IMG/VR virus record: IMGVR_UViG_3300025770_000870
Location: 1-64,000 of that record
Length of the DNA: 64,000 nucleotides
Source: a virus
Direction: 5' to 3' (one strand)
The notes under the pieces were generated by a model. It had not been told where the DNA came from and made no database searches. It worked only from the letters and a program-made list of their open reading frames with translations. How positions within the stretch are numbered: position 1 is the stretch's first letter; each line of letters starts with the position of its first letter. Position numbers and translations under genes: made by a program. Of this stretch, positions 14,184 to 23,352 are shown piece by piece.

Positions 14184-14203
14184 TTTTTAATTGTTATACT
14201 TTA

Positions 14204-14287
14204 TTATAAATCTAAATGTTTTGGTATATCATCTACCATATGTCGCTTCCACCAGGATTTAATTGATTTGATAATTTTTTTAATCAT
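14204..14287 (-). CDS. Basic micro-protein (27 aa)
   Basis: 27 codons from ATG at 14287: a basic amphipathic helix with two Trp (KIIKSIKSWWKRHMVDD) and a hydrophobic tail. It lies just upstream of the tRNA. Size and composition are typical of phage micro-proteins; support is modest. Confidence 0.45.
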   Translation of the reverse strand: MIKKIIKSIKSWWKRHMVDDIPKHLDL

Positions 14288-14315
14288 ATTTATTCTTATT
14301 TATTTGTTTTAATTC

Positions 14316-15083
14316 TTATATCTCTTTTTTTACTTCATCTGAAAGAAAATAAGAGAAACCTCCAACAACAATTGGCCAATCATTTAAATGTATTAATGAA
14401 TCATGGAAATCCTCACTTGACATAGATAAGAACTTTTCATAAGATAAATTATGATTAATATCATCCGATATATTGGTTCTCATTATGGTCTCTAGTAATT
14501 TATGTCTATGTGGAGTAGCTCTTCTGTCTATCTTGTATAAATAACCATTTGTTGTTAATTTTGTAAATTTACCGAAATTGCTTTCGTTATATTTTTCCGA
14601 GGGTTGTGAAAAATCATATTCCATTGTATCGAATTGAACTTTTCCATCAATTATTTTTTTATATGAAGGTATTTTAATAAAAATCTGGTTGTCTTCTGTG
14701 ATTCTAGGAAATAACCAATCTTCAAAGGGTTTATCTTTATTGTATTCTATTAATTCACGTTTTGAAAATAAACTAAGTGGTTTACTTGTTACTGAAATAT
14801 CTAATAATAAACTATATCGATTTAAAGCAATATTATTAAGTGTATTCATATCCTCTTCTACTTGACTCCAATCTGTATTTTCATCATAATCATGTAAAAG
14901 ATATAAATCTAAATCCCATGTCGTTTTTTTATATAAGAATCCTCCAACAATTAATATTTTATATTTAATTGCTAATGGTGAGATTTCGTTATCCTGAAAA
15001 AACGCTCTTACAACTTCATATGATGGTTGAAACCATACGTTGTCTGTTGTTATACTACCAATTTGGTAAAAAAATGATTTCAT
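14316..15083 (-). CDS. Nucleotidyltransferase-like protein
   Basis: 255 aa. Residues 42-61 (KILIVGGFLYKKTTWDLDLY) fit the Pol-beta nucleotidyltransferase pattern: a strand, GG, about nine residues, then D-x-D (57-59). A later strand LLLDISV supplies a plausible third acid. The C-terminal half is helical with no named domain. If right, it transfers a nucleotide to a small molecule, RNA or protein. There is no antitoxin-like partner next to it, and the catalytic call rests on one motif. Confidence 0.5.
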   Translation of the reverse strand: MKSFFYQIGSITTDNVWFQPSYEVVRAFFQDNEISPLAIKYKILIVGGFLYKKTTWDLDLYLLHDYDENTDWSQVEEDMNTLNNIALNRYSLLLDISVTSKPLSLFSKRELIEYNKDKPFEDWLFPRITEDNQIFIKIPSYKKIIDGKVQFDTMEYDFSQPSEKYNESNFGKFTKLTTNGYLYKIDRRATPHRHKLLETIMRTNISDDINHNLSYEKFLSMSSEDFHDSLIHLNDWPIVVGGFSYFLSDEVKKEI

Positions 15084-15097
15084 CTTATTTACTTGTT

Positions 15098-15358
15098 TTA
15101 ATCTTTTAATTCAATCATTTCACATATCATATCAAACTGTTTTATACTATTGCACTTACCATTGTATTTAACTGAGTAATTTGGCCCATCTTGATTAAAT
15201 CCTTCATCTGTTGATGTTATAATAATCCTACCATTTGTAACACTAAGAAATGCTCCTTGTCCATTATCTTTCCATATATCACCCTTCTGAAATTTTTGTT
15301 CATTATGTATATCGTATTTGAATTCCCAACCTCTTTCTTCTATTTCTTCTTTACTCAT
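15098..15358 (-). CDS. Hypothetical protein (86 aa)
   Basis: 86 aa starting MSKEEIEERGWEFKYD, beta-rich (QKFQKGDIWKDNGQGAFLSV). A junction-element variant (15357-15374) precedes it, as in the left-end cluster, which suggests that it is a moved cassette. No family recognised. Confidence 0.65.
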   Translation of the reverse strand: MSKEEIEERGWEFKYDIHNEQKFQKGDIWKDNGQGAFLSVTNGRIIITSTDEGFNQDGPNYSVKYNGKCNSIKQFDMICEMIELKD

Positions 15359-15374
15359 CTTTCATTTGGTTTAA
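15357..15374 (-). repeat. Junction-element copy outside the main cluster
   Basis: Plus strand CATCTTTCATTTGGTTTA, two mismatches from consensus. It holds the start codon of the gene at 15098-15358 and follows the stop of 15371-15808. Confidence 0.7.
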
Positions 15375-15808
15375 TATCCTATTCTACTTCCACGAACAAT
15401 ATATGTAATTTCATTCATTACTCTACCTGCTATGATTGCATCATGTCTCTGTTCTATAACCTGATAAACGTGTGTGAAATTGTCATTGATATGTTGTTCT
15501 AATTGTTTCTTTATCTCGTTGTTATCAGATACGCTTGAGAAGTTTTTTCTTAATTCACCTATTCTCTGTAATGGTGCCTTTCTCATATAAACTTCATGTG
15601 AACTACCTTTATACTTAAAGTTTGGACTATGAACAATCTTATCATTCAAATCCAATTCATTCATTGGTATGTCATATCGCCAAGGTTTGTTAGTATCATC
15701 AATCTCTGATGTTTGTTCTTCTTTGAACTTATCCCATGCTCCTGACCATTTTGGATCTGACCACATAGATTGGTTTCCAAACTTATCTTTAATTATTTCA
15801 CTGTTCAT
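15371..15808 (-). CDS. Hypothetical protein (145 aa)
   Basis: 145 aa. The N-terminal half is Trp- and Asp-rich (MWSDPKWSGAWDKFKEEQ); the C-terminal half is helical (HINDNFTHVYQVIEQRHDAI). It lies between two junction elements, the upstream one (15807-15824) an exact copy. No family recognised. Confidence 0.65.
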   Translation of the reverse strand: MNSEIIKDKFGNQSMWSDPKWSGAWDKFKEEQTSEIDDTNKPWRYDIPMNELDLNDKIVHSPNFKYKGSSHEVYMRKAPLQRIGELRKNFSSVSDNNEIKKQLEQHINDNFTHVYQVIEQRHDAIIAGRVMNEITYIVRGSRIGY

Positions 15809-15824
15809 CTTTGTTTTGGTTTAT
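15807..15824 (-). repeat. Exact junction-element copy outside the main cluster
   Basis: Plus strand CATCTTTGTTTTGGTTTA, identical to copies more than 9 kb away; it supplies the start codon of 15371-15808. Confidence 0.75.
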
Positions 15825-15835
15825 AATATTATAGA

Positions 15836-16078
15836 TTAATAATCTTTCCATTGTATTTCACCTTTGTCGGCTTTAACAGTGTAAAACATATGATCTGGAT
15901 CTCCGTATTCATCTAACAAATCTGCATCCATAAACTCATCTTCTACCTCATCAATATTCTCATCAATATATTCTTTAACAAATGCTTCGACATCTTCTGT
16001 TCCATCAGGAATCTCCAGTTCAATCGTTCTATTGTCTGTGTACATAATTTGAGTACTTCTTGTTACTTTTATTTTCAT
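15836..16078 (-). CDS. Acidic hypothetical protein (80 aa)
   Basis: 80 aa, strongly acidic (VEAFVKEYIDENIDEVEDEF), with a beta-rich start (MKIKVTRSTQIMYTDNRTIE). The acidic helix could mimic DNA or bind a basic partner; that is a guess from charge. First gene of the three-gene leftward group. Confidence 0.65.
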   Translation of the reverse strand: MKIKVTRSTQIMYTDNRTIELEIPDGTEDVEAFVKEYIDENIDEVEDEFMDADLLDEYGDPDHMFYTVKADKGEIQWKDY

Positions 16079-16197
16079 AATACTTTATTATATTAGTTCT
16101 ATATAATATTCCATTAATAGTTGTGGATATCTAAATGTGATAAGAAATTATACCTAAAGAATTCTATGATGCTAAAGTACAAATAGTTGGTAAAAGA

Positions 16198-17721
16198 TTA
16201 GTAAAATCTTATTAATTTTTTAATACTTCCATCTGAATATTGCTCAATAATAATACCTATATAATCATCATTAACTTCTTGTCCTAATAGATTAATAGAT
16301 CTAATCAATTCATTATCAATGTTAGTAGCATTGTATTGGATATCTGTAATTGTGTTTTTTAGTATAATATTAAACCTATGGTTATACCCTATGATATTAT
16401 TAATGAATGTATATGTTGGGTTTATTCCTGAATCATAAACAATACCAGTTAATATATCTTGGTAAAATACAGATTGTCCATTGAAATTAAGTTGACCAGA
16501 ACCTTTAACATACAAAGATGTTGTGTCTTTATCCTTTATAGTGTTTATGGAATATATATTAGTATCTATTTTTGTGTAAAGTTTTGATGATTGTGTGATA
16601 AATTTATGTGCGTCATAAGTATAATCATAAAAATTAGTAGAACCTGTATCTACAACAAATGCTATTTCATCTGAATTTAATGTTATTTTAGTAACTTTTG
16701 ATGTACCTAACCTTTTTAATTGGCTATTATCATTTACTATAACTTTTGATTTTGATTTCAGAGATGGGTTACTGATAATTGATTTAACCCAAAATGCTTG
16801 ACCAGATGATATAAACTCACTACCACCATTAACACCTACCCCGTTAATATAACTGGTGTAGTTTTTTGTACAAACGTCAAGTACCCAAATAGCATCTTCT
16901 ATATTTCTTTTCTTCCAGCCCTTTGCGTCCCAATTAATTGTACCTAACCAAGGATTTGAAACCATGTTCCAACCATTATTAACACTACTATCTAAACCAG
17001 AATATGTTATATTGTAATTAAAGTTTTCGGTTAAATCTGTTATACCAATAAGTTCAATAACTCTTGCGTCATTAGTTACTGATGAAGAAGAATCAAATAA
17101 AAAGAATCCTTGTCCCCTGTTGAGTATATCATTCACATTATTAGGAACAACCCACCCAATGTTTAAATCAACATCAGGTATTGTTTCGTCATAGAAATAG
17201 GTATTTACCCAAAATGTTGGCCAAGAAGTACCAGGAAAACCAGTGTGTATGAATCCTAAATCAACTAATGGGTTGTTAAATGGACTCCCATACATACCCC
17301 ATCCATCACATCGACTTATCCATTTCTGCCAAATTATATCACCGGTTATTGTTTTATTTTTTTTACACTTACCAATCCTTCCATTATTAATGGAATCATT
17401 TACTAACGTAAGTGGGGTATTTAAGATTAAATGATTTCCTATCTCAAGAACTCCGGTTACGTATAATGAATCATTACAAGTTGTTATCCCTTTTATGGTG
17501 ATATCATTTATAGTATCAATAATATCGAGTGTTACAAAATGTAGTATGATTACATTATCTCCTGTCGATGGTACACCTATATCCCAAGTAGTTGGGTCCG
17601 ACCAGACACCATTATTAATGGATGTTACTGTATTTTGTGATTTTAAAACTGGTGTTGATAATAATATTAATAATGTTGTTATCCAAAACAAGTGTTTGTT
17701 CAAAAATAAAAAATATTTCAT
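16198..17721 (-). CDS. Secreted protein with T9SS-type C-terminal signature
   Basis: 507 aa. An N-terminal signal peptide (LFWITTLLILLSTPVLKSQ) leads into a repetitive beta domain opening NGVWSDPTTWDIGVPSTGDN, a start typical of large Bacteroidota surface proteins. The last 30 residues, with INLLGQEVNDDYIGIIIEQY then SDGSIKKLIRFY, resemble the LGQE...G...Y.DGS..KK endings of flavobacterial type IX secretion clients. Likely exported to the surface of the infected cell; role unknown. Late-type CTATATATAAAATATG context upstream. Confidence 0.8.
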   Translation of the reverse strand: MKYFLFLNKHLFWITTLLILLSTPVLKSQNTVTSINNGVWSDPTTWDIGVPSTGDNVIILHFVTLDIIDTINDITIKGITTCNDSLYVTGVLEIGNHLILNTPLTLVNDSINNGRIGKCKKNKTITGDIIWQKWISRCDGWGMYGSPFNNPLVDLGFIHTGFPGTSWPTFWVNTYFYDETIPDVDLNIGWVVPNNVNDILNRGQGFFLFDSSSSVTNDARVIELIGITDLTENFNYNITYSGLDSSVNNGWNMVSNPWLGTINWDAKGWKKRNIEDAIWVLDVCTKNYTSYINGVGVNGGSEFISSGQAFWVKSIISNPSLKSKSKVIVNDNSQLKRLGTSKVTKITLNSDEIAFVVDTGSTNFYDYTYDAHKFITQSSKLYTKIDTNIYSINTIKDKDTTSLYVKGSGQLNFNGQSVFYQDILTGIVYDSGINPTYTFINNIIGYNHRFNIILKNTITDIQYNATNIDNELIRSINLLGQEVNDDYIGIIIEQYSDGSIKKLIRFY

Positions 17722-17793
17722 ATTTTATATATAGATTAAATAATATACTTTTTTATTCAAAAATTTATATAAAGTTGTTTGTTTTATTTAATA

Positions 17794-17809
17794 TTTAATA
17801 TATACACTA
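17794..17809 (+). promoter_or_regulatory. Putative late promoter for the tail fibre
   Basis: TTTAATATATACACTA, 16 bp upstream of the ATG at 17826. Its presence before a structural gene supports the late assignment of the series. Confidence 0.65.
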
Positions 17810-17825
17810 TAAAGTAAATAATATT

Positions 17826-19070
17826 ATGGCAAGAAAGATAATATACAGAGAAAATGGATTAACTGGATCCAATAATACCCCAGGTGGTTATAAATATCTT
17901 GGTTATGATGGGTTAGTTTTATCAGAGAAAACAGGAGCAACTATAAGTGCAATTGGTGGAGGTGATTACTTACCTCTTAGTGGCGGAACGATGTCTGGGA
18001 ATATCGTCTTCGGATCGGCTGAAACTCAAATATCTAACGCCGGAGGTTACCTTACGTTAGAAGGATCTGCAGGAGGTAGAGGTACTATAATAACATTACC
18101 AAATGATTCAGGTATAGTAATGAGTGATTCTGCTGTTAGATTCACTGCTGGTCTTGCTGCTGCAAATCTTCAATTTAACATATTAACAAATACAGGTGGA
18201 TCAGCTAATGAGAAATTAAAAATAGAAGCAAAAGCAGCAACTAACTTTTTTGGTTATCTCAACTTTCCTGAAGTAACTGCGGAAAGAAATTGGTATTTAC
18301 CAAATGCTACTGGAACGATTGCTTTAACTAATCAACTACCAAATATATCTGGAACTGATAAGCATTTCCTACAATATAACACATCAGTCTTACCGACTGG
18401 ACTAATAGATTCTCCTCTGTCAATAGAACCAGGAGCTGGCTTTCCTCCAGACTACCATATTTTAAGTTGGAAACCTGGAGATGGGTCGATTGGAGAAGAT
18501 GCACCAATTTTTAAAGTTGAAAATTTTGCAGGTACTTCAAGATGGTTAACGATTGCTAGTAGTGGTCAAGGATCTCTTGAATGGAATAATGCAAGTTTCT
18601 ATGGTGGTATTTATATCAATTCAAATATCACATTAACAGGAAATAGAATTTGGGATATGCCCGATGCAAGTGGAACTGTTGCTTTAACACAGAACCAAGG
18701 GTATGATAATTTTATAGAAGTTTCAATATCTTCGGCTGAAATATTATCTCTTTCTACTACACCAAAGGATGTACTTCCAGTACTAACCGGATCTGATTAT
18801 TACGATTATAAAGTAATTTTCGAATACACTTATGGTACAACTCCATATAATAATGGAGGAGGAGGAAGCTTCTTAATAGTAGATAATCTCGGTAGAGGAT
18901 TAACAACCATGGAAAATTTAAATGCTGTTACTTACAGTTTCGCTAGTAATTACACATATGGGTCTAGGGTAAGACCAGCAACTGGGTTATCTTGTTCTAT
19001 TGTGTCTCCCACAACTTTAGGAGACGGTACTGTTAATTTGAAAGTATATTATACAACTCATACTCTTTAA
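17826..19070 (+). CDS. Tail fibre / receptor-binding-type protein
   Basis: 414 aa, low charge, rich in Gly, Ser, Thr and Asn. Residues about 49-63 (YLPLSGGTMSGNIVF) are the LPLSGGTMTGxI element found in many phage tail fibres. Two repeats end in ATGTIALTNQ and ASGTVALTQNQ, as in trimeric beta-fibre stalks. The C-terminal ~110 residues look like a globular beta tip. It should form a trimer on the particle and meet the host surface. It is followed 4 bp later by a methyltransferase-like gene. Confidence 0.85.
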   Translation: MARKIIYRENGLTGSNNTPGGYKYLGYDGLVLSEKTGATISAIGGGDYLPLSGGTMSGNIVFGSAETQISNAGGYLTLEGSAGGRGTIITLPNDSGIVMSDSAVRFTAGLAAANLQFNILTNTGGSANEKLKIEAKAATNFFGYLNFPEVTAERNWYLPNATGTIALTNQLPNISGTDKHFLQYNTSVLPTGLIDSPLSIEPGAGFPPDYHILSWKPGDGSIGEDAPIFKVENFAGTSRWLTIASSGQGSLEWNNASFYGGIYINSNITLTGNRIWDMPDASGTVALTQNQGYDNFIEVSISSAEILSLSTTPKDVLPVLTGSDYYDYKVIFEYTYGTTPYNNGGGGSFLIVDNLGRGLTTMENLNAVTYSFASNYTYGSRVRPATGLSCSIVSPTTLGDGTVNLKVYYTTHTL

Positions 19071-19074
19071 TCTA

Positions 19075-19575
19075 ATGAAATTAGAAAAGGTAGGTCATTT
19101 ATATGAACCACAGGAAACCGAAAATTACTTATTACGCCAACGTAATGGAAATGGTGTTATCATAGATAAGAGAACAAGTGAAAAAATAACATATGAGAAT
19201 AATAGGGTGATAGCGTTATATGAAAATTCAATATCTAACCTAAACATTAAAGGTGACATTCTTATTGTTGGTTTGGGTATCGGTCTATTACCACATAACT
19301 TTAAGAAGTTATCCGAAGTTAATAGTATAAGCGTCCTTGAAAAGAATATAGATGTGATTAACTTTGTGAAACCTATTATGCCTTGGATAGAATTTATACA
19401 TACAGATGCTTTTGAATATGATAGTGGAAGAAAGTGGGACACCATATTTTTAGATATCTACCATAACTTAACACCTGAATATAAAGTTGATCAATTAGTG
19501 TTAATTGAAAAATATTCGAAAATGGTTAAGGATAATAACATATCATATTTGAAAATACATAACATAATATTATGA
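19075..19575 (+). CDS. Spermidine-synthase-like class I methyltransferase fold
   Basis: 166 aa. Motif I ILIVGLGIGLLP (63-74), a following acidic strand end SVLEKN, and DAFEYD ... WDTIFLDIY are the order seen in spermidine-synthase-like Rossmann enzymes. It is shorter than true SpeE and lacks its N-terminal barrel. Position 4 bp behind the fibre gene suggests a virion-linked role, for example fibre modification or a chaperone-like part; this is inference. Confidence 0.65.
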   Translation: MKLEKVGHLYEPQETENYLLRQRNGNGVIIDKRTSEKITYENNRVIALYENSISNLNIKGDILIVGLGIGLLPHNFKKLSEVNSISVLEKNIDVINFVKPIMPWIEFIHTDAFEYDSGRKWDTIFLDIYHNLTPEYKVDQLVLIEKYSKMVKDNNISYLKIHNIIL

Positions 19576-19637
19576 TAAACAAAAAAAACCCTTAGCTACA
19601 AATGTAGAATGGAATATTATATAGGTGGTGTGTCATA

Positions 19638-20324
19638 TTAGTTACCAGTTAATAAATTTGCACCACCAAATTTTAAAATTTCTCGTTTATATTGATCCCA
19701 TAGATATACCATCTCTTCCTCTTTTACACCATATTTAGATCTACAATATCTAATGAAAGGTGGAACCGGATACTCATTCTTTCTTCTTGGTGAATCGGAG
19801 AGGCAAATATAATGGTAAGGTGTTAAATGCGTAAAGGGATATGTCAATGGAAGATCATAACTACCCATAAAAGGAAAAGTAATTTCTTCTTTATCATAAT
19901 CTATTACAGTATCATTTACTAAATCTGATATTACGTTCTCTCTATCATTTTGTTTAGGTACATAAAACAAAGGTACAGAATTATATGTATTTTCTGATTT
20001 CTTTACGTTATCTATCCATTTATTAAAGTCATAGTTTCTATCACTTACTGTTGGATCTGAGTTTAGAACCCATCCCTGGTCTTCTAAGAAGTCATTAAGA
20101 TGGTTTAGTTCATCTAGGAATGGTGTTAATTTAAACCCATCTGAATTTCCATTTTTTAGAATGTATATCTCAATACCTGTCATTACACCACGTTTCTCTT
20201 TAGGTTGAGTATCTACTACTATACCATCATCAGATAACGGAGATAGTATATCATCTATATAATCTCTGATAGCATCGTTAGGATGTATTGATTCGAATAG
20301 TTTATATTTCTTTATATACTTCAT
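19638..20324 (-). CDS. CTS-bearing putative internal head protein
   Basis: 228 aa. MKYIKKYKLFESIHPND, then the family core DYIDDILSPLSDDGIVVDTQ, TGIEIYI and NHLNDFLEDQGW. Its first 120 residues align closely with the upstream neighbour at 20321-20743, so it is a tandem paralogue with a longer C-terminus. Last of five overlapping leftward CTS genes. No enzymatic motif. Confidence 0.8.
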   Translation of the reverse strand: MKYIKKYKLFESIHPNDAIRDYIDDILSPLSDDGIVVDTQPKEKRGVMTGIEIYILKNGNSDGFKLTPFLDELNHLNDFLEDQGWVLNSDPTVSDRNYDFNKWIDNVKKSENTYNSVPLFYVPKQNDRENVISDLVNDTVIDYDKEEITFPFMGSYDLPLTYPFTHLTPYHYICLSDSPRRKNEYPVPPFIRYCRSKYGVKEEEMVYLWDQYKREILKFGGANLLTGN

Positions 20325-20743
20325 ATTCCGAAAAATCTCCGTCTCTTATTATCTTTAGGTGTATAAAACAAAGGTACACGTACATATTTAGGATCCGGAC
20401 TTAATGCTGATATCCATTGATTGAATGGTGTCATTATGCTCCTTATTTCCGCCCAACCAAAAACCCTCATATCCTCACTAATAACCCATCCCTCTCCTTC
20501 CATGAAGTCGTTGAGGTGCTTTAGTTCATCTTTATAAGGTGTTAATGTAAACCCCTTTGAATTTACTGGTTTATTCATGTATATCTCAATGCCATAATAT
20601 TTTTCTGTTAAGGTTTTATCAGATGAAAGTACCTCTACTACTATACCATTATCAGATAAAGGAGATAGTATATCTTGTATAGTATCTTTGATAGCAGCAT
20701 GGTTAGTATGTTCAAATACTTTATATTTCTTTATGTGTTTCAT
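20321..20743 (-). CDS. CTS-bearing putative internal head protein
   Basis: 140 aa. MKHIKKYKVFEHTNHAA, then IQDILSPLSDNGIVVEV, YGIEIYM and KHLNDFMEGEGWVIS, parallel to 19638-20324. Overlaps both neighbours by 4 bp. The short C-terminus ends KRRRFFGI, where the paralogue continues, which suggests truncation or divergence after duplication. Confidence 0.8.
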   Translation of the reverse strand: MKHIKKYKVFEHTNHAAIKDTIQDILSPLSDNGIVVEVLSSDKTLTEKYYGIEIYMNKPVNSKGFTLTPYKDELKHLNDFMEGEGWVISEDMRVFGWAEIRSIMTPFNQWISALSPDPKYVRVPLFYTPKDNKRRRFFGI

Positions 20744-21180
20744 AAACCATATACTATTGTTATTTGTAATATATCTAAATTAAAATCATCTGATAATAAC
20801 TTATTAGATCCATCACTCTTAAATCTTGTTAATTGTTTTGGGTCATATAACATCTCAGTTCTATTCATAGAATCCACCTCATCTATTAATACATCAGCAT
20901 AAATGTATTTAACATCTCTACCCATCTCAATGAATCTTAACACATCATCTCTTACCTCATCAAGACTAAACACTTGTAAATCTTTTAAGTATTGAGTTTT
21001 CTTAGATCCACCTTTAGGTTTATATATTTTTATGTTAGATTGTATACCTGATGTTCTTCCTTTATTACCATCCTTTATATCAATGAAGAATCCTTCATCT
21101 TCTAATGAATAAAAGAATTGACCATTATCTACTTCTTGATCCAAACTCTCGAATATATTATATTTCTTTATATACTTCAT
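20740..21180 (-). CDS. CTS-bearing putative internal head protein
   Basis: 146 aa. MKYIKKYNIFESLDQEVD; the body (NGQFFYSLEDEGFFI, GRTSGIQSNIKIYKPK, LYDPKQLTRFKSDGSNKLL, DILQITIVYGL) is nearly the same as 21664-22107. The pair are recent paralogues split by an unrelated CTS gene. No known fold. Confidence 0.8.
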   Translation of the reverse strand: MKYIKKYNIFESLDQEVDNGQFFYSLEDEGFFIDIKDGNKGRTSGIQSNIKIYKPKGGSKKTQYLKDLQVFSLDEVRDDVLRFIEMGRDVKYIYADVLIDEVDSMNRTEMLYDPKQLTRFKSDGSNKLLSDDFNLDILQITIVYGL

Positions 21181-21662
21181 TTGTTATGTTTATATATTAA
21201 CAATATTAAATAATCGATGGGTGCTCTACCGATAAATTCAAATAAATCATTGATACTCGATATGTTATCACCAAGGTCACGATGATAATACTCTTGATGA
21301 GCAATAACATCAGTCTTACTTATAGCTTCCACTACTAACTTATAACCACTCTTTGATAGATAAGAACTAAGATGTTGTACAGTATCTAATATTGTATCGT
21401 TTACTAGATAAGGTTTTGAACGCTTATAATCATTCTCATCACCAACCATCTTTTCTATATGTATCGTAATACCTTCCATTTCCTTCATACGTTTTGTATC
21501 ATTATCAACGAAAAATATTGACTCTTTCTTACCGACTAAGAAATCCTCATCTTCTATACCGGATAGTATATCACTAACATCATCAAATATATCAGATGTA
21601 GATTCGAATCTCTTATATCCTTTTAAGTGTTCAAATACCATATATTTCTTTATGTACTTCAT
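21177..21662 (-). CDS. CTS-bearing putative internal head protein, doubled peptide
   Basis: 161 aa from ATG at 21662, which gives the canonical start MKYIKKYMVFEH. A second peptide-like string follows directly (LKGYKRFEST), so two cleavage sites (VFE, RFE) may exist. The core helix FDDVSDILSGIEDEDFLVG and EGITIHIEK follow the family plan. An in-frame ATG 12 bp earlier lies inside the upstream gene. Unknown activity. Confidence 0.75.
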   Translation of the reverse strand: MKYIKKYMVFEHLKGYKRFESTSDIFDDVSDILSGIEDEDFLVGKKESIFFVDNDTKRMKEMEGITIHIEKMVGDENDYKRSKPYLVNDTILDTVQHLSSYLSKSGYKLVVEAISKTDVIAHQEYYHRDLGDNISSINDLFEFIGRAPIDYLILLIYKHNK

Positions 21663-21663
21663 A

Positions 21664-22107
21664 TTATAAACCATACACTATTGTTATCTGTAATATATCT
21701 ATATTAAAGTTATCATCTAGTAACTTATTAGATCCATCCGTCTTATATCTTGTTAATTGTTTTGGGTCATATAACATCTCAACCTCATCTATCGTATATC
21801 TGCTTCCATCTGACACATCAGCATAAATGTATTTAATGTCACGACACATCTCAATGAATCTTAATACATCATCTCTTATCTCATCAATACTAAATCTCAC
21901 CCTTGTATAGCGCTCGTATGTGGTTTTCTTAGGTCCATCTTTAGGCTTATAGATTTTTATGTTAGATTGTATACCTGATGTTCTTCCTTTATTACTATCA
22001 AATACTTCAATGAAGAATCCTTCATCTTCTAATGAATAAAAGAATTGACCATCATCTACTAATTGGTCTAAACCCTCGAATAACTTATATTTCTTTAGAT
22101 ACTTCAT
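21664..22107 (-). CDS. CTS-bearing putative internal head protein
   Basis: 147 aa. MKYLKKYKLFEGLDQLVD; near-duplicate of 20740-21180, differing mainly around residues 60-75 and 100-105. It is the first gene of the five-gene leftward CTS operon, with a late-type ATTATTAATATATAAAACC (22109-22127) directly upstream. Confidence 0.8.
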   Translation of the reverse strand: MKYLKKYKLFEGLDQLVDDGQFFYSLEDEGFFIEVFDSNKGRTSGIQSNIKIYKPKDGPKKTTYERYTRVRFSIDEIRDDVLRFIEMCRDIKYIYADVSDGSRYTIDEVEMLYDPKQLTRYKTDGSNKLLDDNFNIDILQITIVYGL

Positions 22108-22108
22108 T

Positions 22109-22141
22109 GGTTTTATATATTAATAATATAATATATAAACT
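22109..22141. promoter_or_regulatory. Divergent pair of putative late promoters
   Basis: Minus strand TTATTAATATATAAAACC serves 22107 leftwards; plus strand TATAATATATAAACT ends at the ATG at 22142. The two sites are back to back between divergent CTS operons. Confidence 0.6.
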
Positions 22142-22870
22142 ATGAAGTATTTAAGAACCTTTGAGGGGCATGACTTACCAAAACATTTCTGGGATGATTT
22201 AGGGATAGGTGGTCGTGGATATAGTACTAAGCCAAGTAGAGAAGAACAGAAAGAGATTAAAAAAAGAAAGATGATTTATGGTGTTAATAACCTAAGTGAT
22301 TGTAAAGAGTGTGGTGCTAGAAGTATATACCCAAAGAAACATAATTGTGATGGGGAGGATGAAGGAACTGGATACTTGGGATATTCATCTGATAAGGATG
22401 CGATAGTCCTTGGGGAGGATGAAGATTTACCATTAGAGTCAATGAAGTATTTAAGAACGTTTAATGAATCTATGGCAAGAGAAGATGTTATTGATTTAAT
22501 GTATGAGATATCTGATTTAGGATATAAATGTTCTGTGGATACTAAATGGAGTGGTGATGGTGAATCAACTGATCCTGGTCAAGACCAATGGGTATCTAAT
22601 CAAAACTATATACAATTACTATTAGTTGGTAGACCAATGGGTGATGAGGGTTATGATAAAGTAAAGTATTCTGAAATACTTCCTACTATAAATAGAATCG
22701 AATCTTTCTTAAAGGCAGAAGGCTATGAAATGGATGATATAACTGTTAGTAGTATAAATGGTACAGGTTGGGATAATATAACATTAAAGGAACTTAATGA
22801 TTATGTAGAAGATGGTACACTTGATATAGGATGGTATCAACATCGCTTTTTATTCAATAAAGTTAAATAA
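22142..22870 (+). CDS. Two CTS proteins fused in one frame
   Basis: 242 aa. The N-terminal part (MKYLRTFEGHDLPKHFWDD) includes CKEC and a later Cys (HNC) as a possible metal site. At residue 101 a second complete peptide appears, MKYLRTFNESMAREDV, followed by the family core (VIDLMYEISDLGYKCSVDT). The ATG at 22442 may start the second product by itself. Either stop-codon loss fused two genes, or the chain is made whole and cut at both FE/FNE sites in the prohead. Confidence 0.8.
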   Translation: MKYLRTFEGHDLPKHFWDDLGIGGRGYSTKPSREEQKEIKKRKMIYGVNNLSDCKECGARSIYPKKHNCDGEDEGTGYLGYSSDKDAIVLGEDEDLPLESMKYLRTFNESMAREDVIDLMYEISDLGYKCSVDTKWSGDGESTDPGQDQWVSNQNYIQLLLVGRPMGDEGYDKVKYSEILPTINRIESFLKAEGYEMDDITVSSINGTGWDNITLKELNDYVEDGTLDIGWYQHRFLFNKVK

Positions 22871-22871
22871 T

Positions 22872-23309
22872 ATGAAATACTTAAAGACATTCGAATCTAT
22901 CTCTTACGTAAATACTGATTTAGAATATGATATTAAAGATATCTTCTTATCTGAGGTAGATGAAGATAGATTTGATTTAACACTTGTATCACCATATGGA
23001 AAGGATTATTTAATTTGTGGTGTATCATTAGGTGAAGTCTCGTTTGAAGATGATGAACATGAAGGATTTAGGTTAGGTGAGATAAAAGATTTTTTATTAA
23101 GGTTAAAAGATTATCTTGATAGTAATAACTTTACTTATACTCAACTTAGTATAATTATACATGATGGTATGGATACGGCGACTGTCCATAATTTAAGTGA
23201 GAAAAATATTGATGAGATTAATAATTGGTATAATAGAATAGATGCTCCTGGGTTATTAAAGGTGAAAACGAATATCTACTCACCAACACGACAATCGGTA
23301 ACAGACTGA
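22872..23309 (+). CDS. CTS-bearing putative internal head protein
   Basis: 145 aa. MKYLKTFESISYVN, then LEYDIKDIFLSEVDEDRFDL and IKDFLLRLKDYLDSNNFTY, which match the core and the second helix of other family members. It starts 2 bp after the preceding stop, so the two are one operon. Unknown activity. Confidence 0.8.
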   Translation: MKYLKTFESISYVNTDLEYDIKDIFLSEVDEDRFDLTLVSPYGKDYLICGVSLGEVSFEDDEHEGFRLGEIKDFLLRLKDYLDSNNFTYTQLSIIIHDGMDTATVHNLSEKNIDEINNWYNRIDAPGLLKVKTNIYSPTRQSVTD

Positions 23310-23337
23310 TTATCTATTCTCCTTTATTAAAATAATA

Positions 23338-23352
23338 TTTAATATATACATT
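23338..23352 (+). promoter_or_regulatory. Putative late promoter
   Basis: TTTAATATATACATT ends at the ATG at 23353; same series as the other CTS gene starts. Confidence 0.6.
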
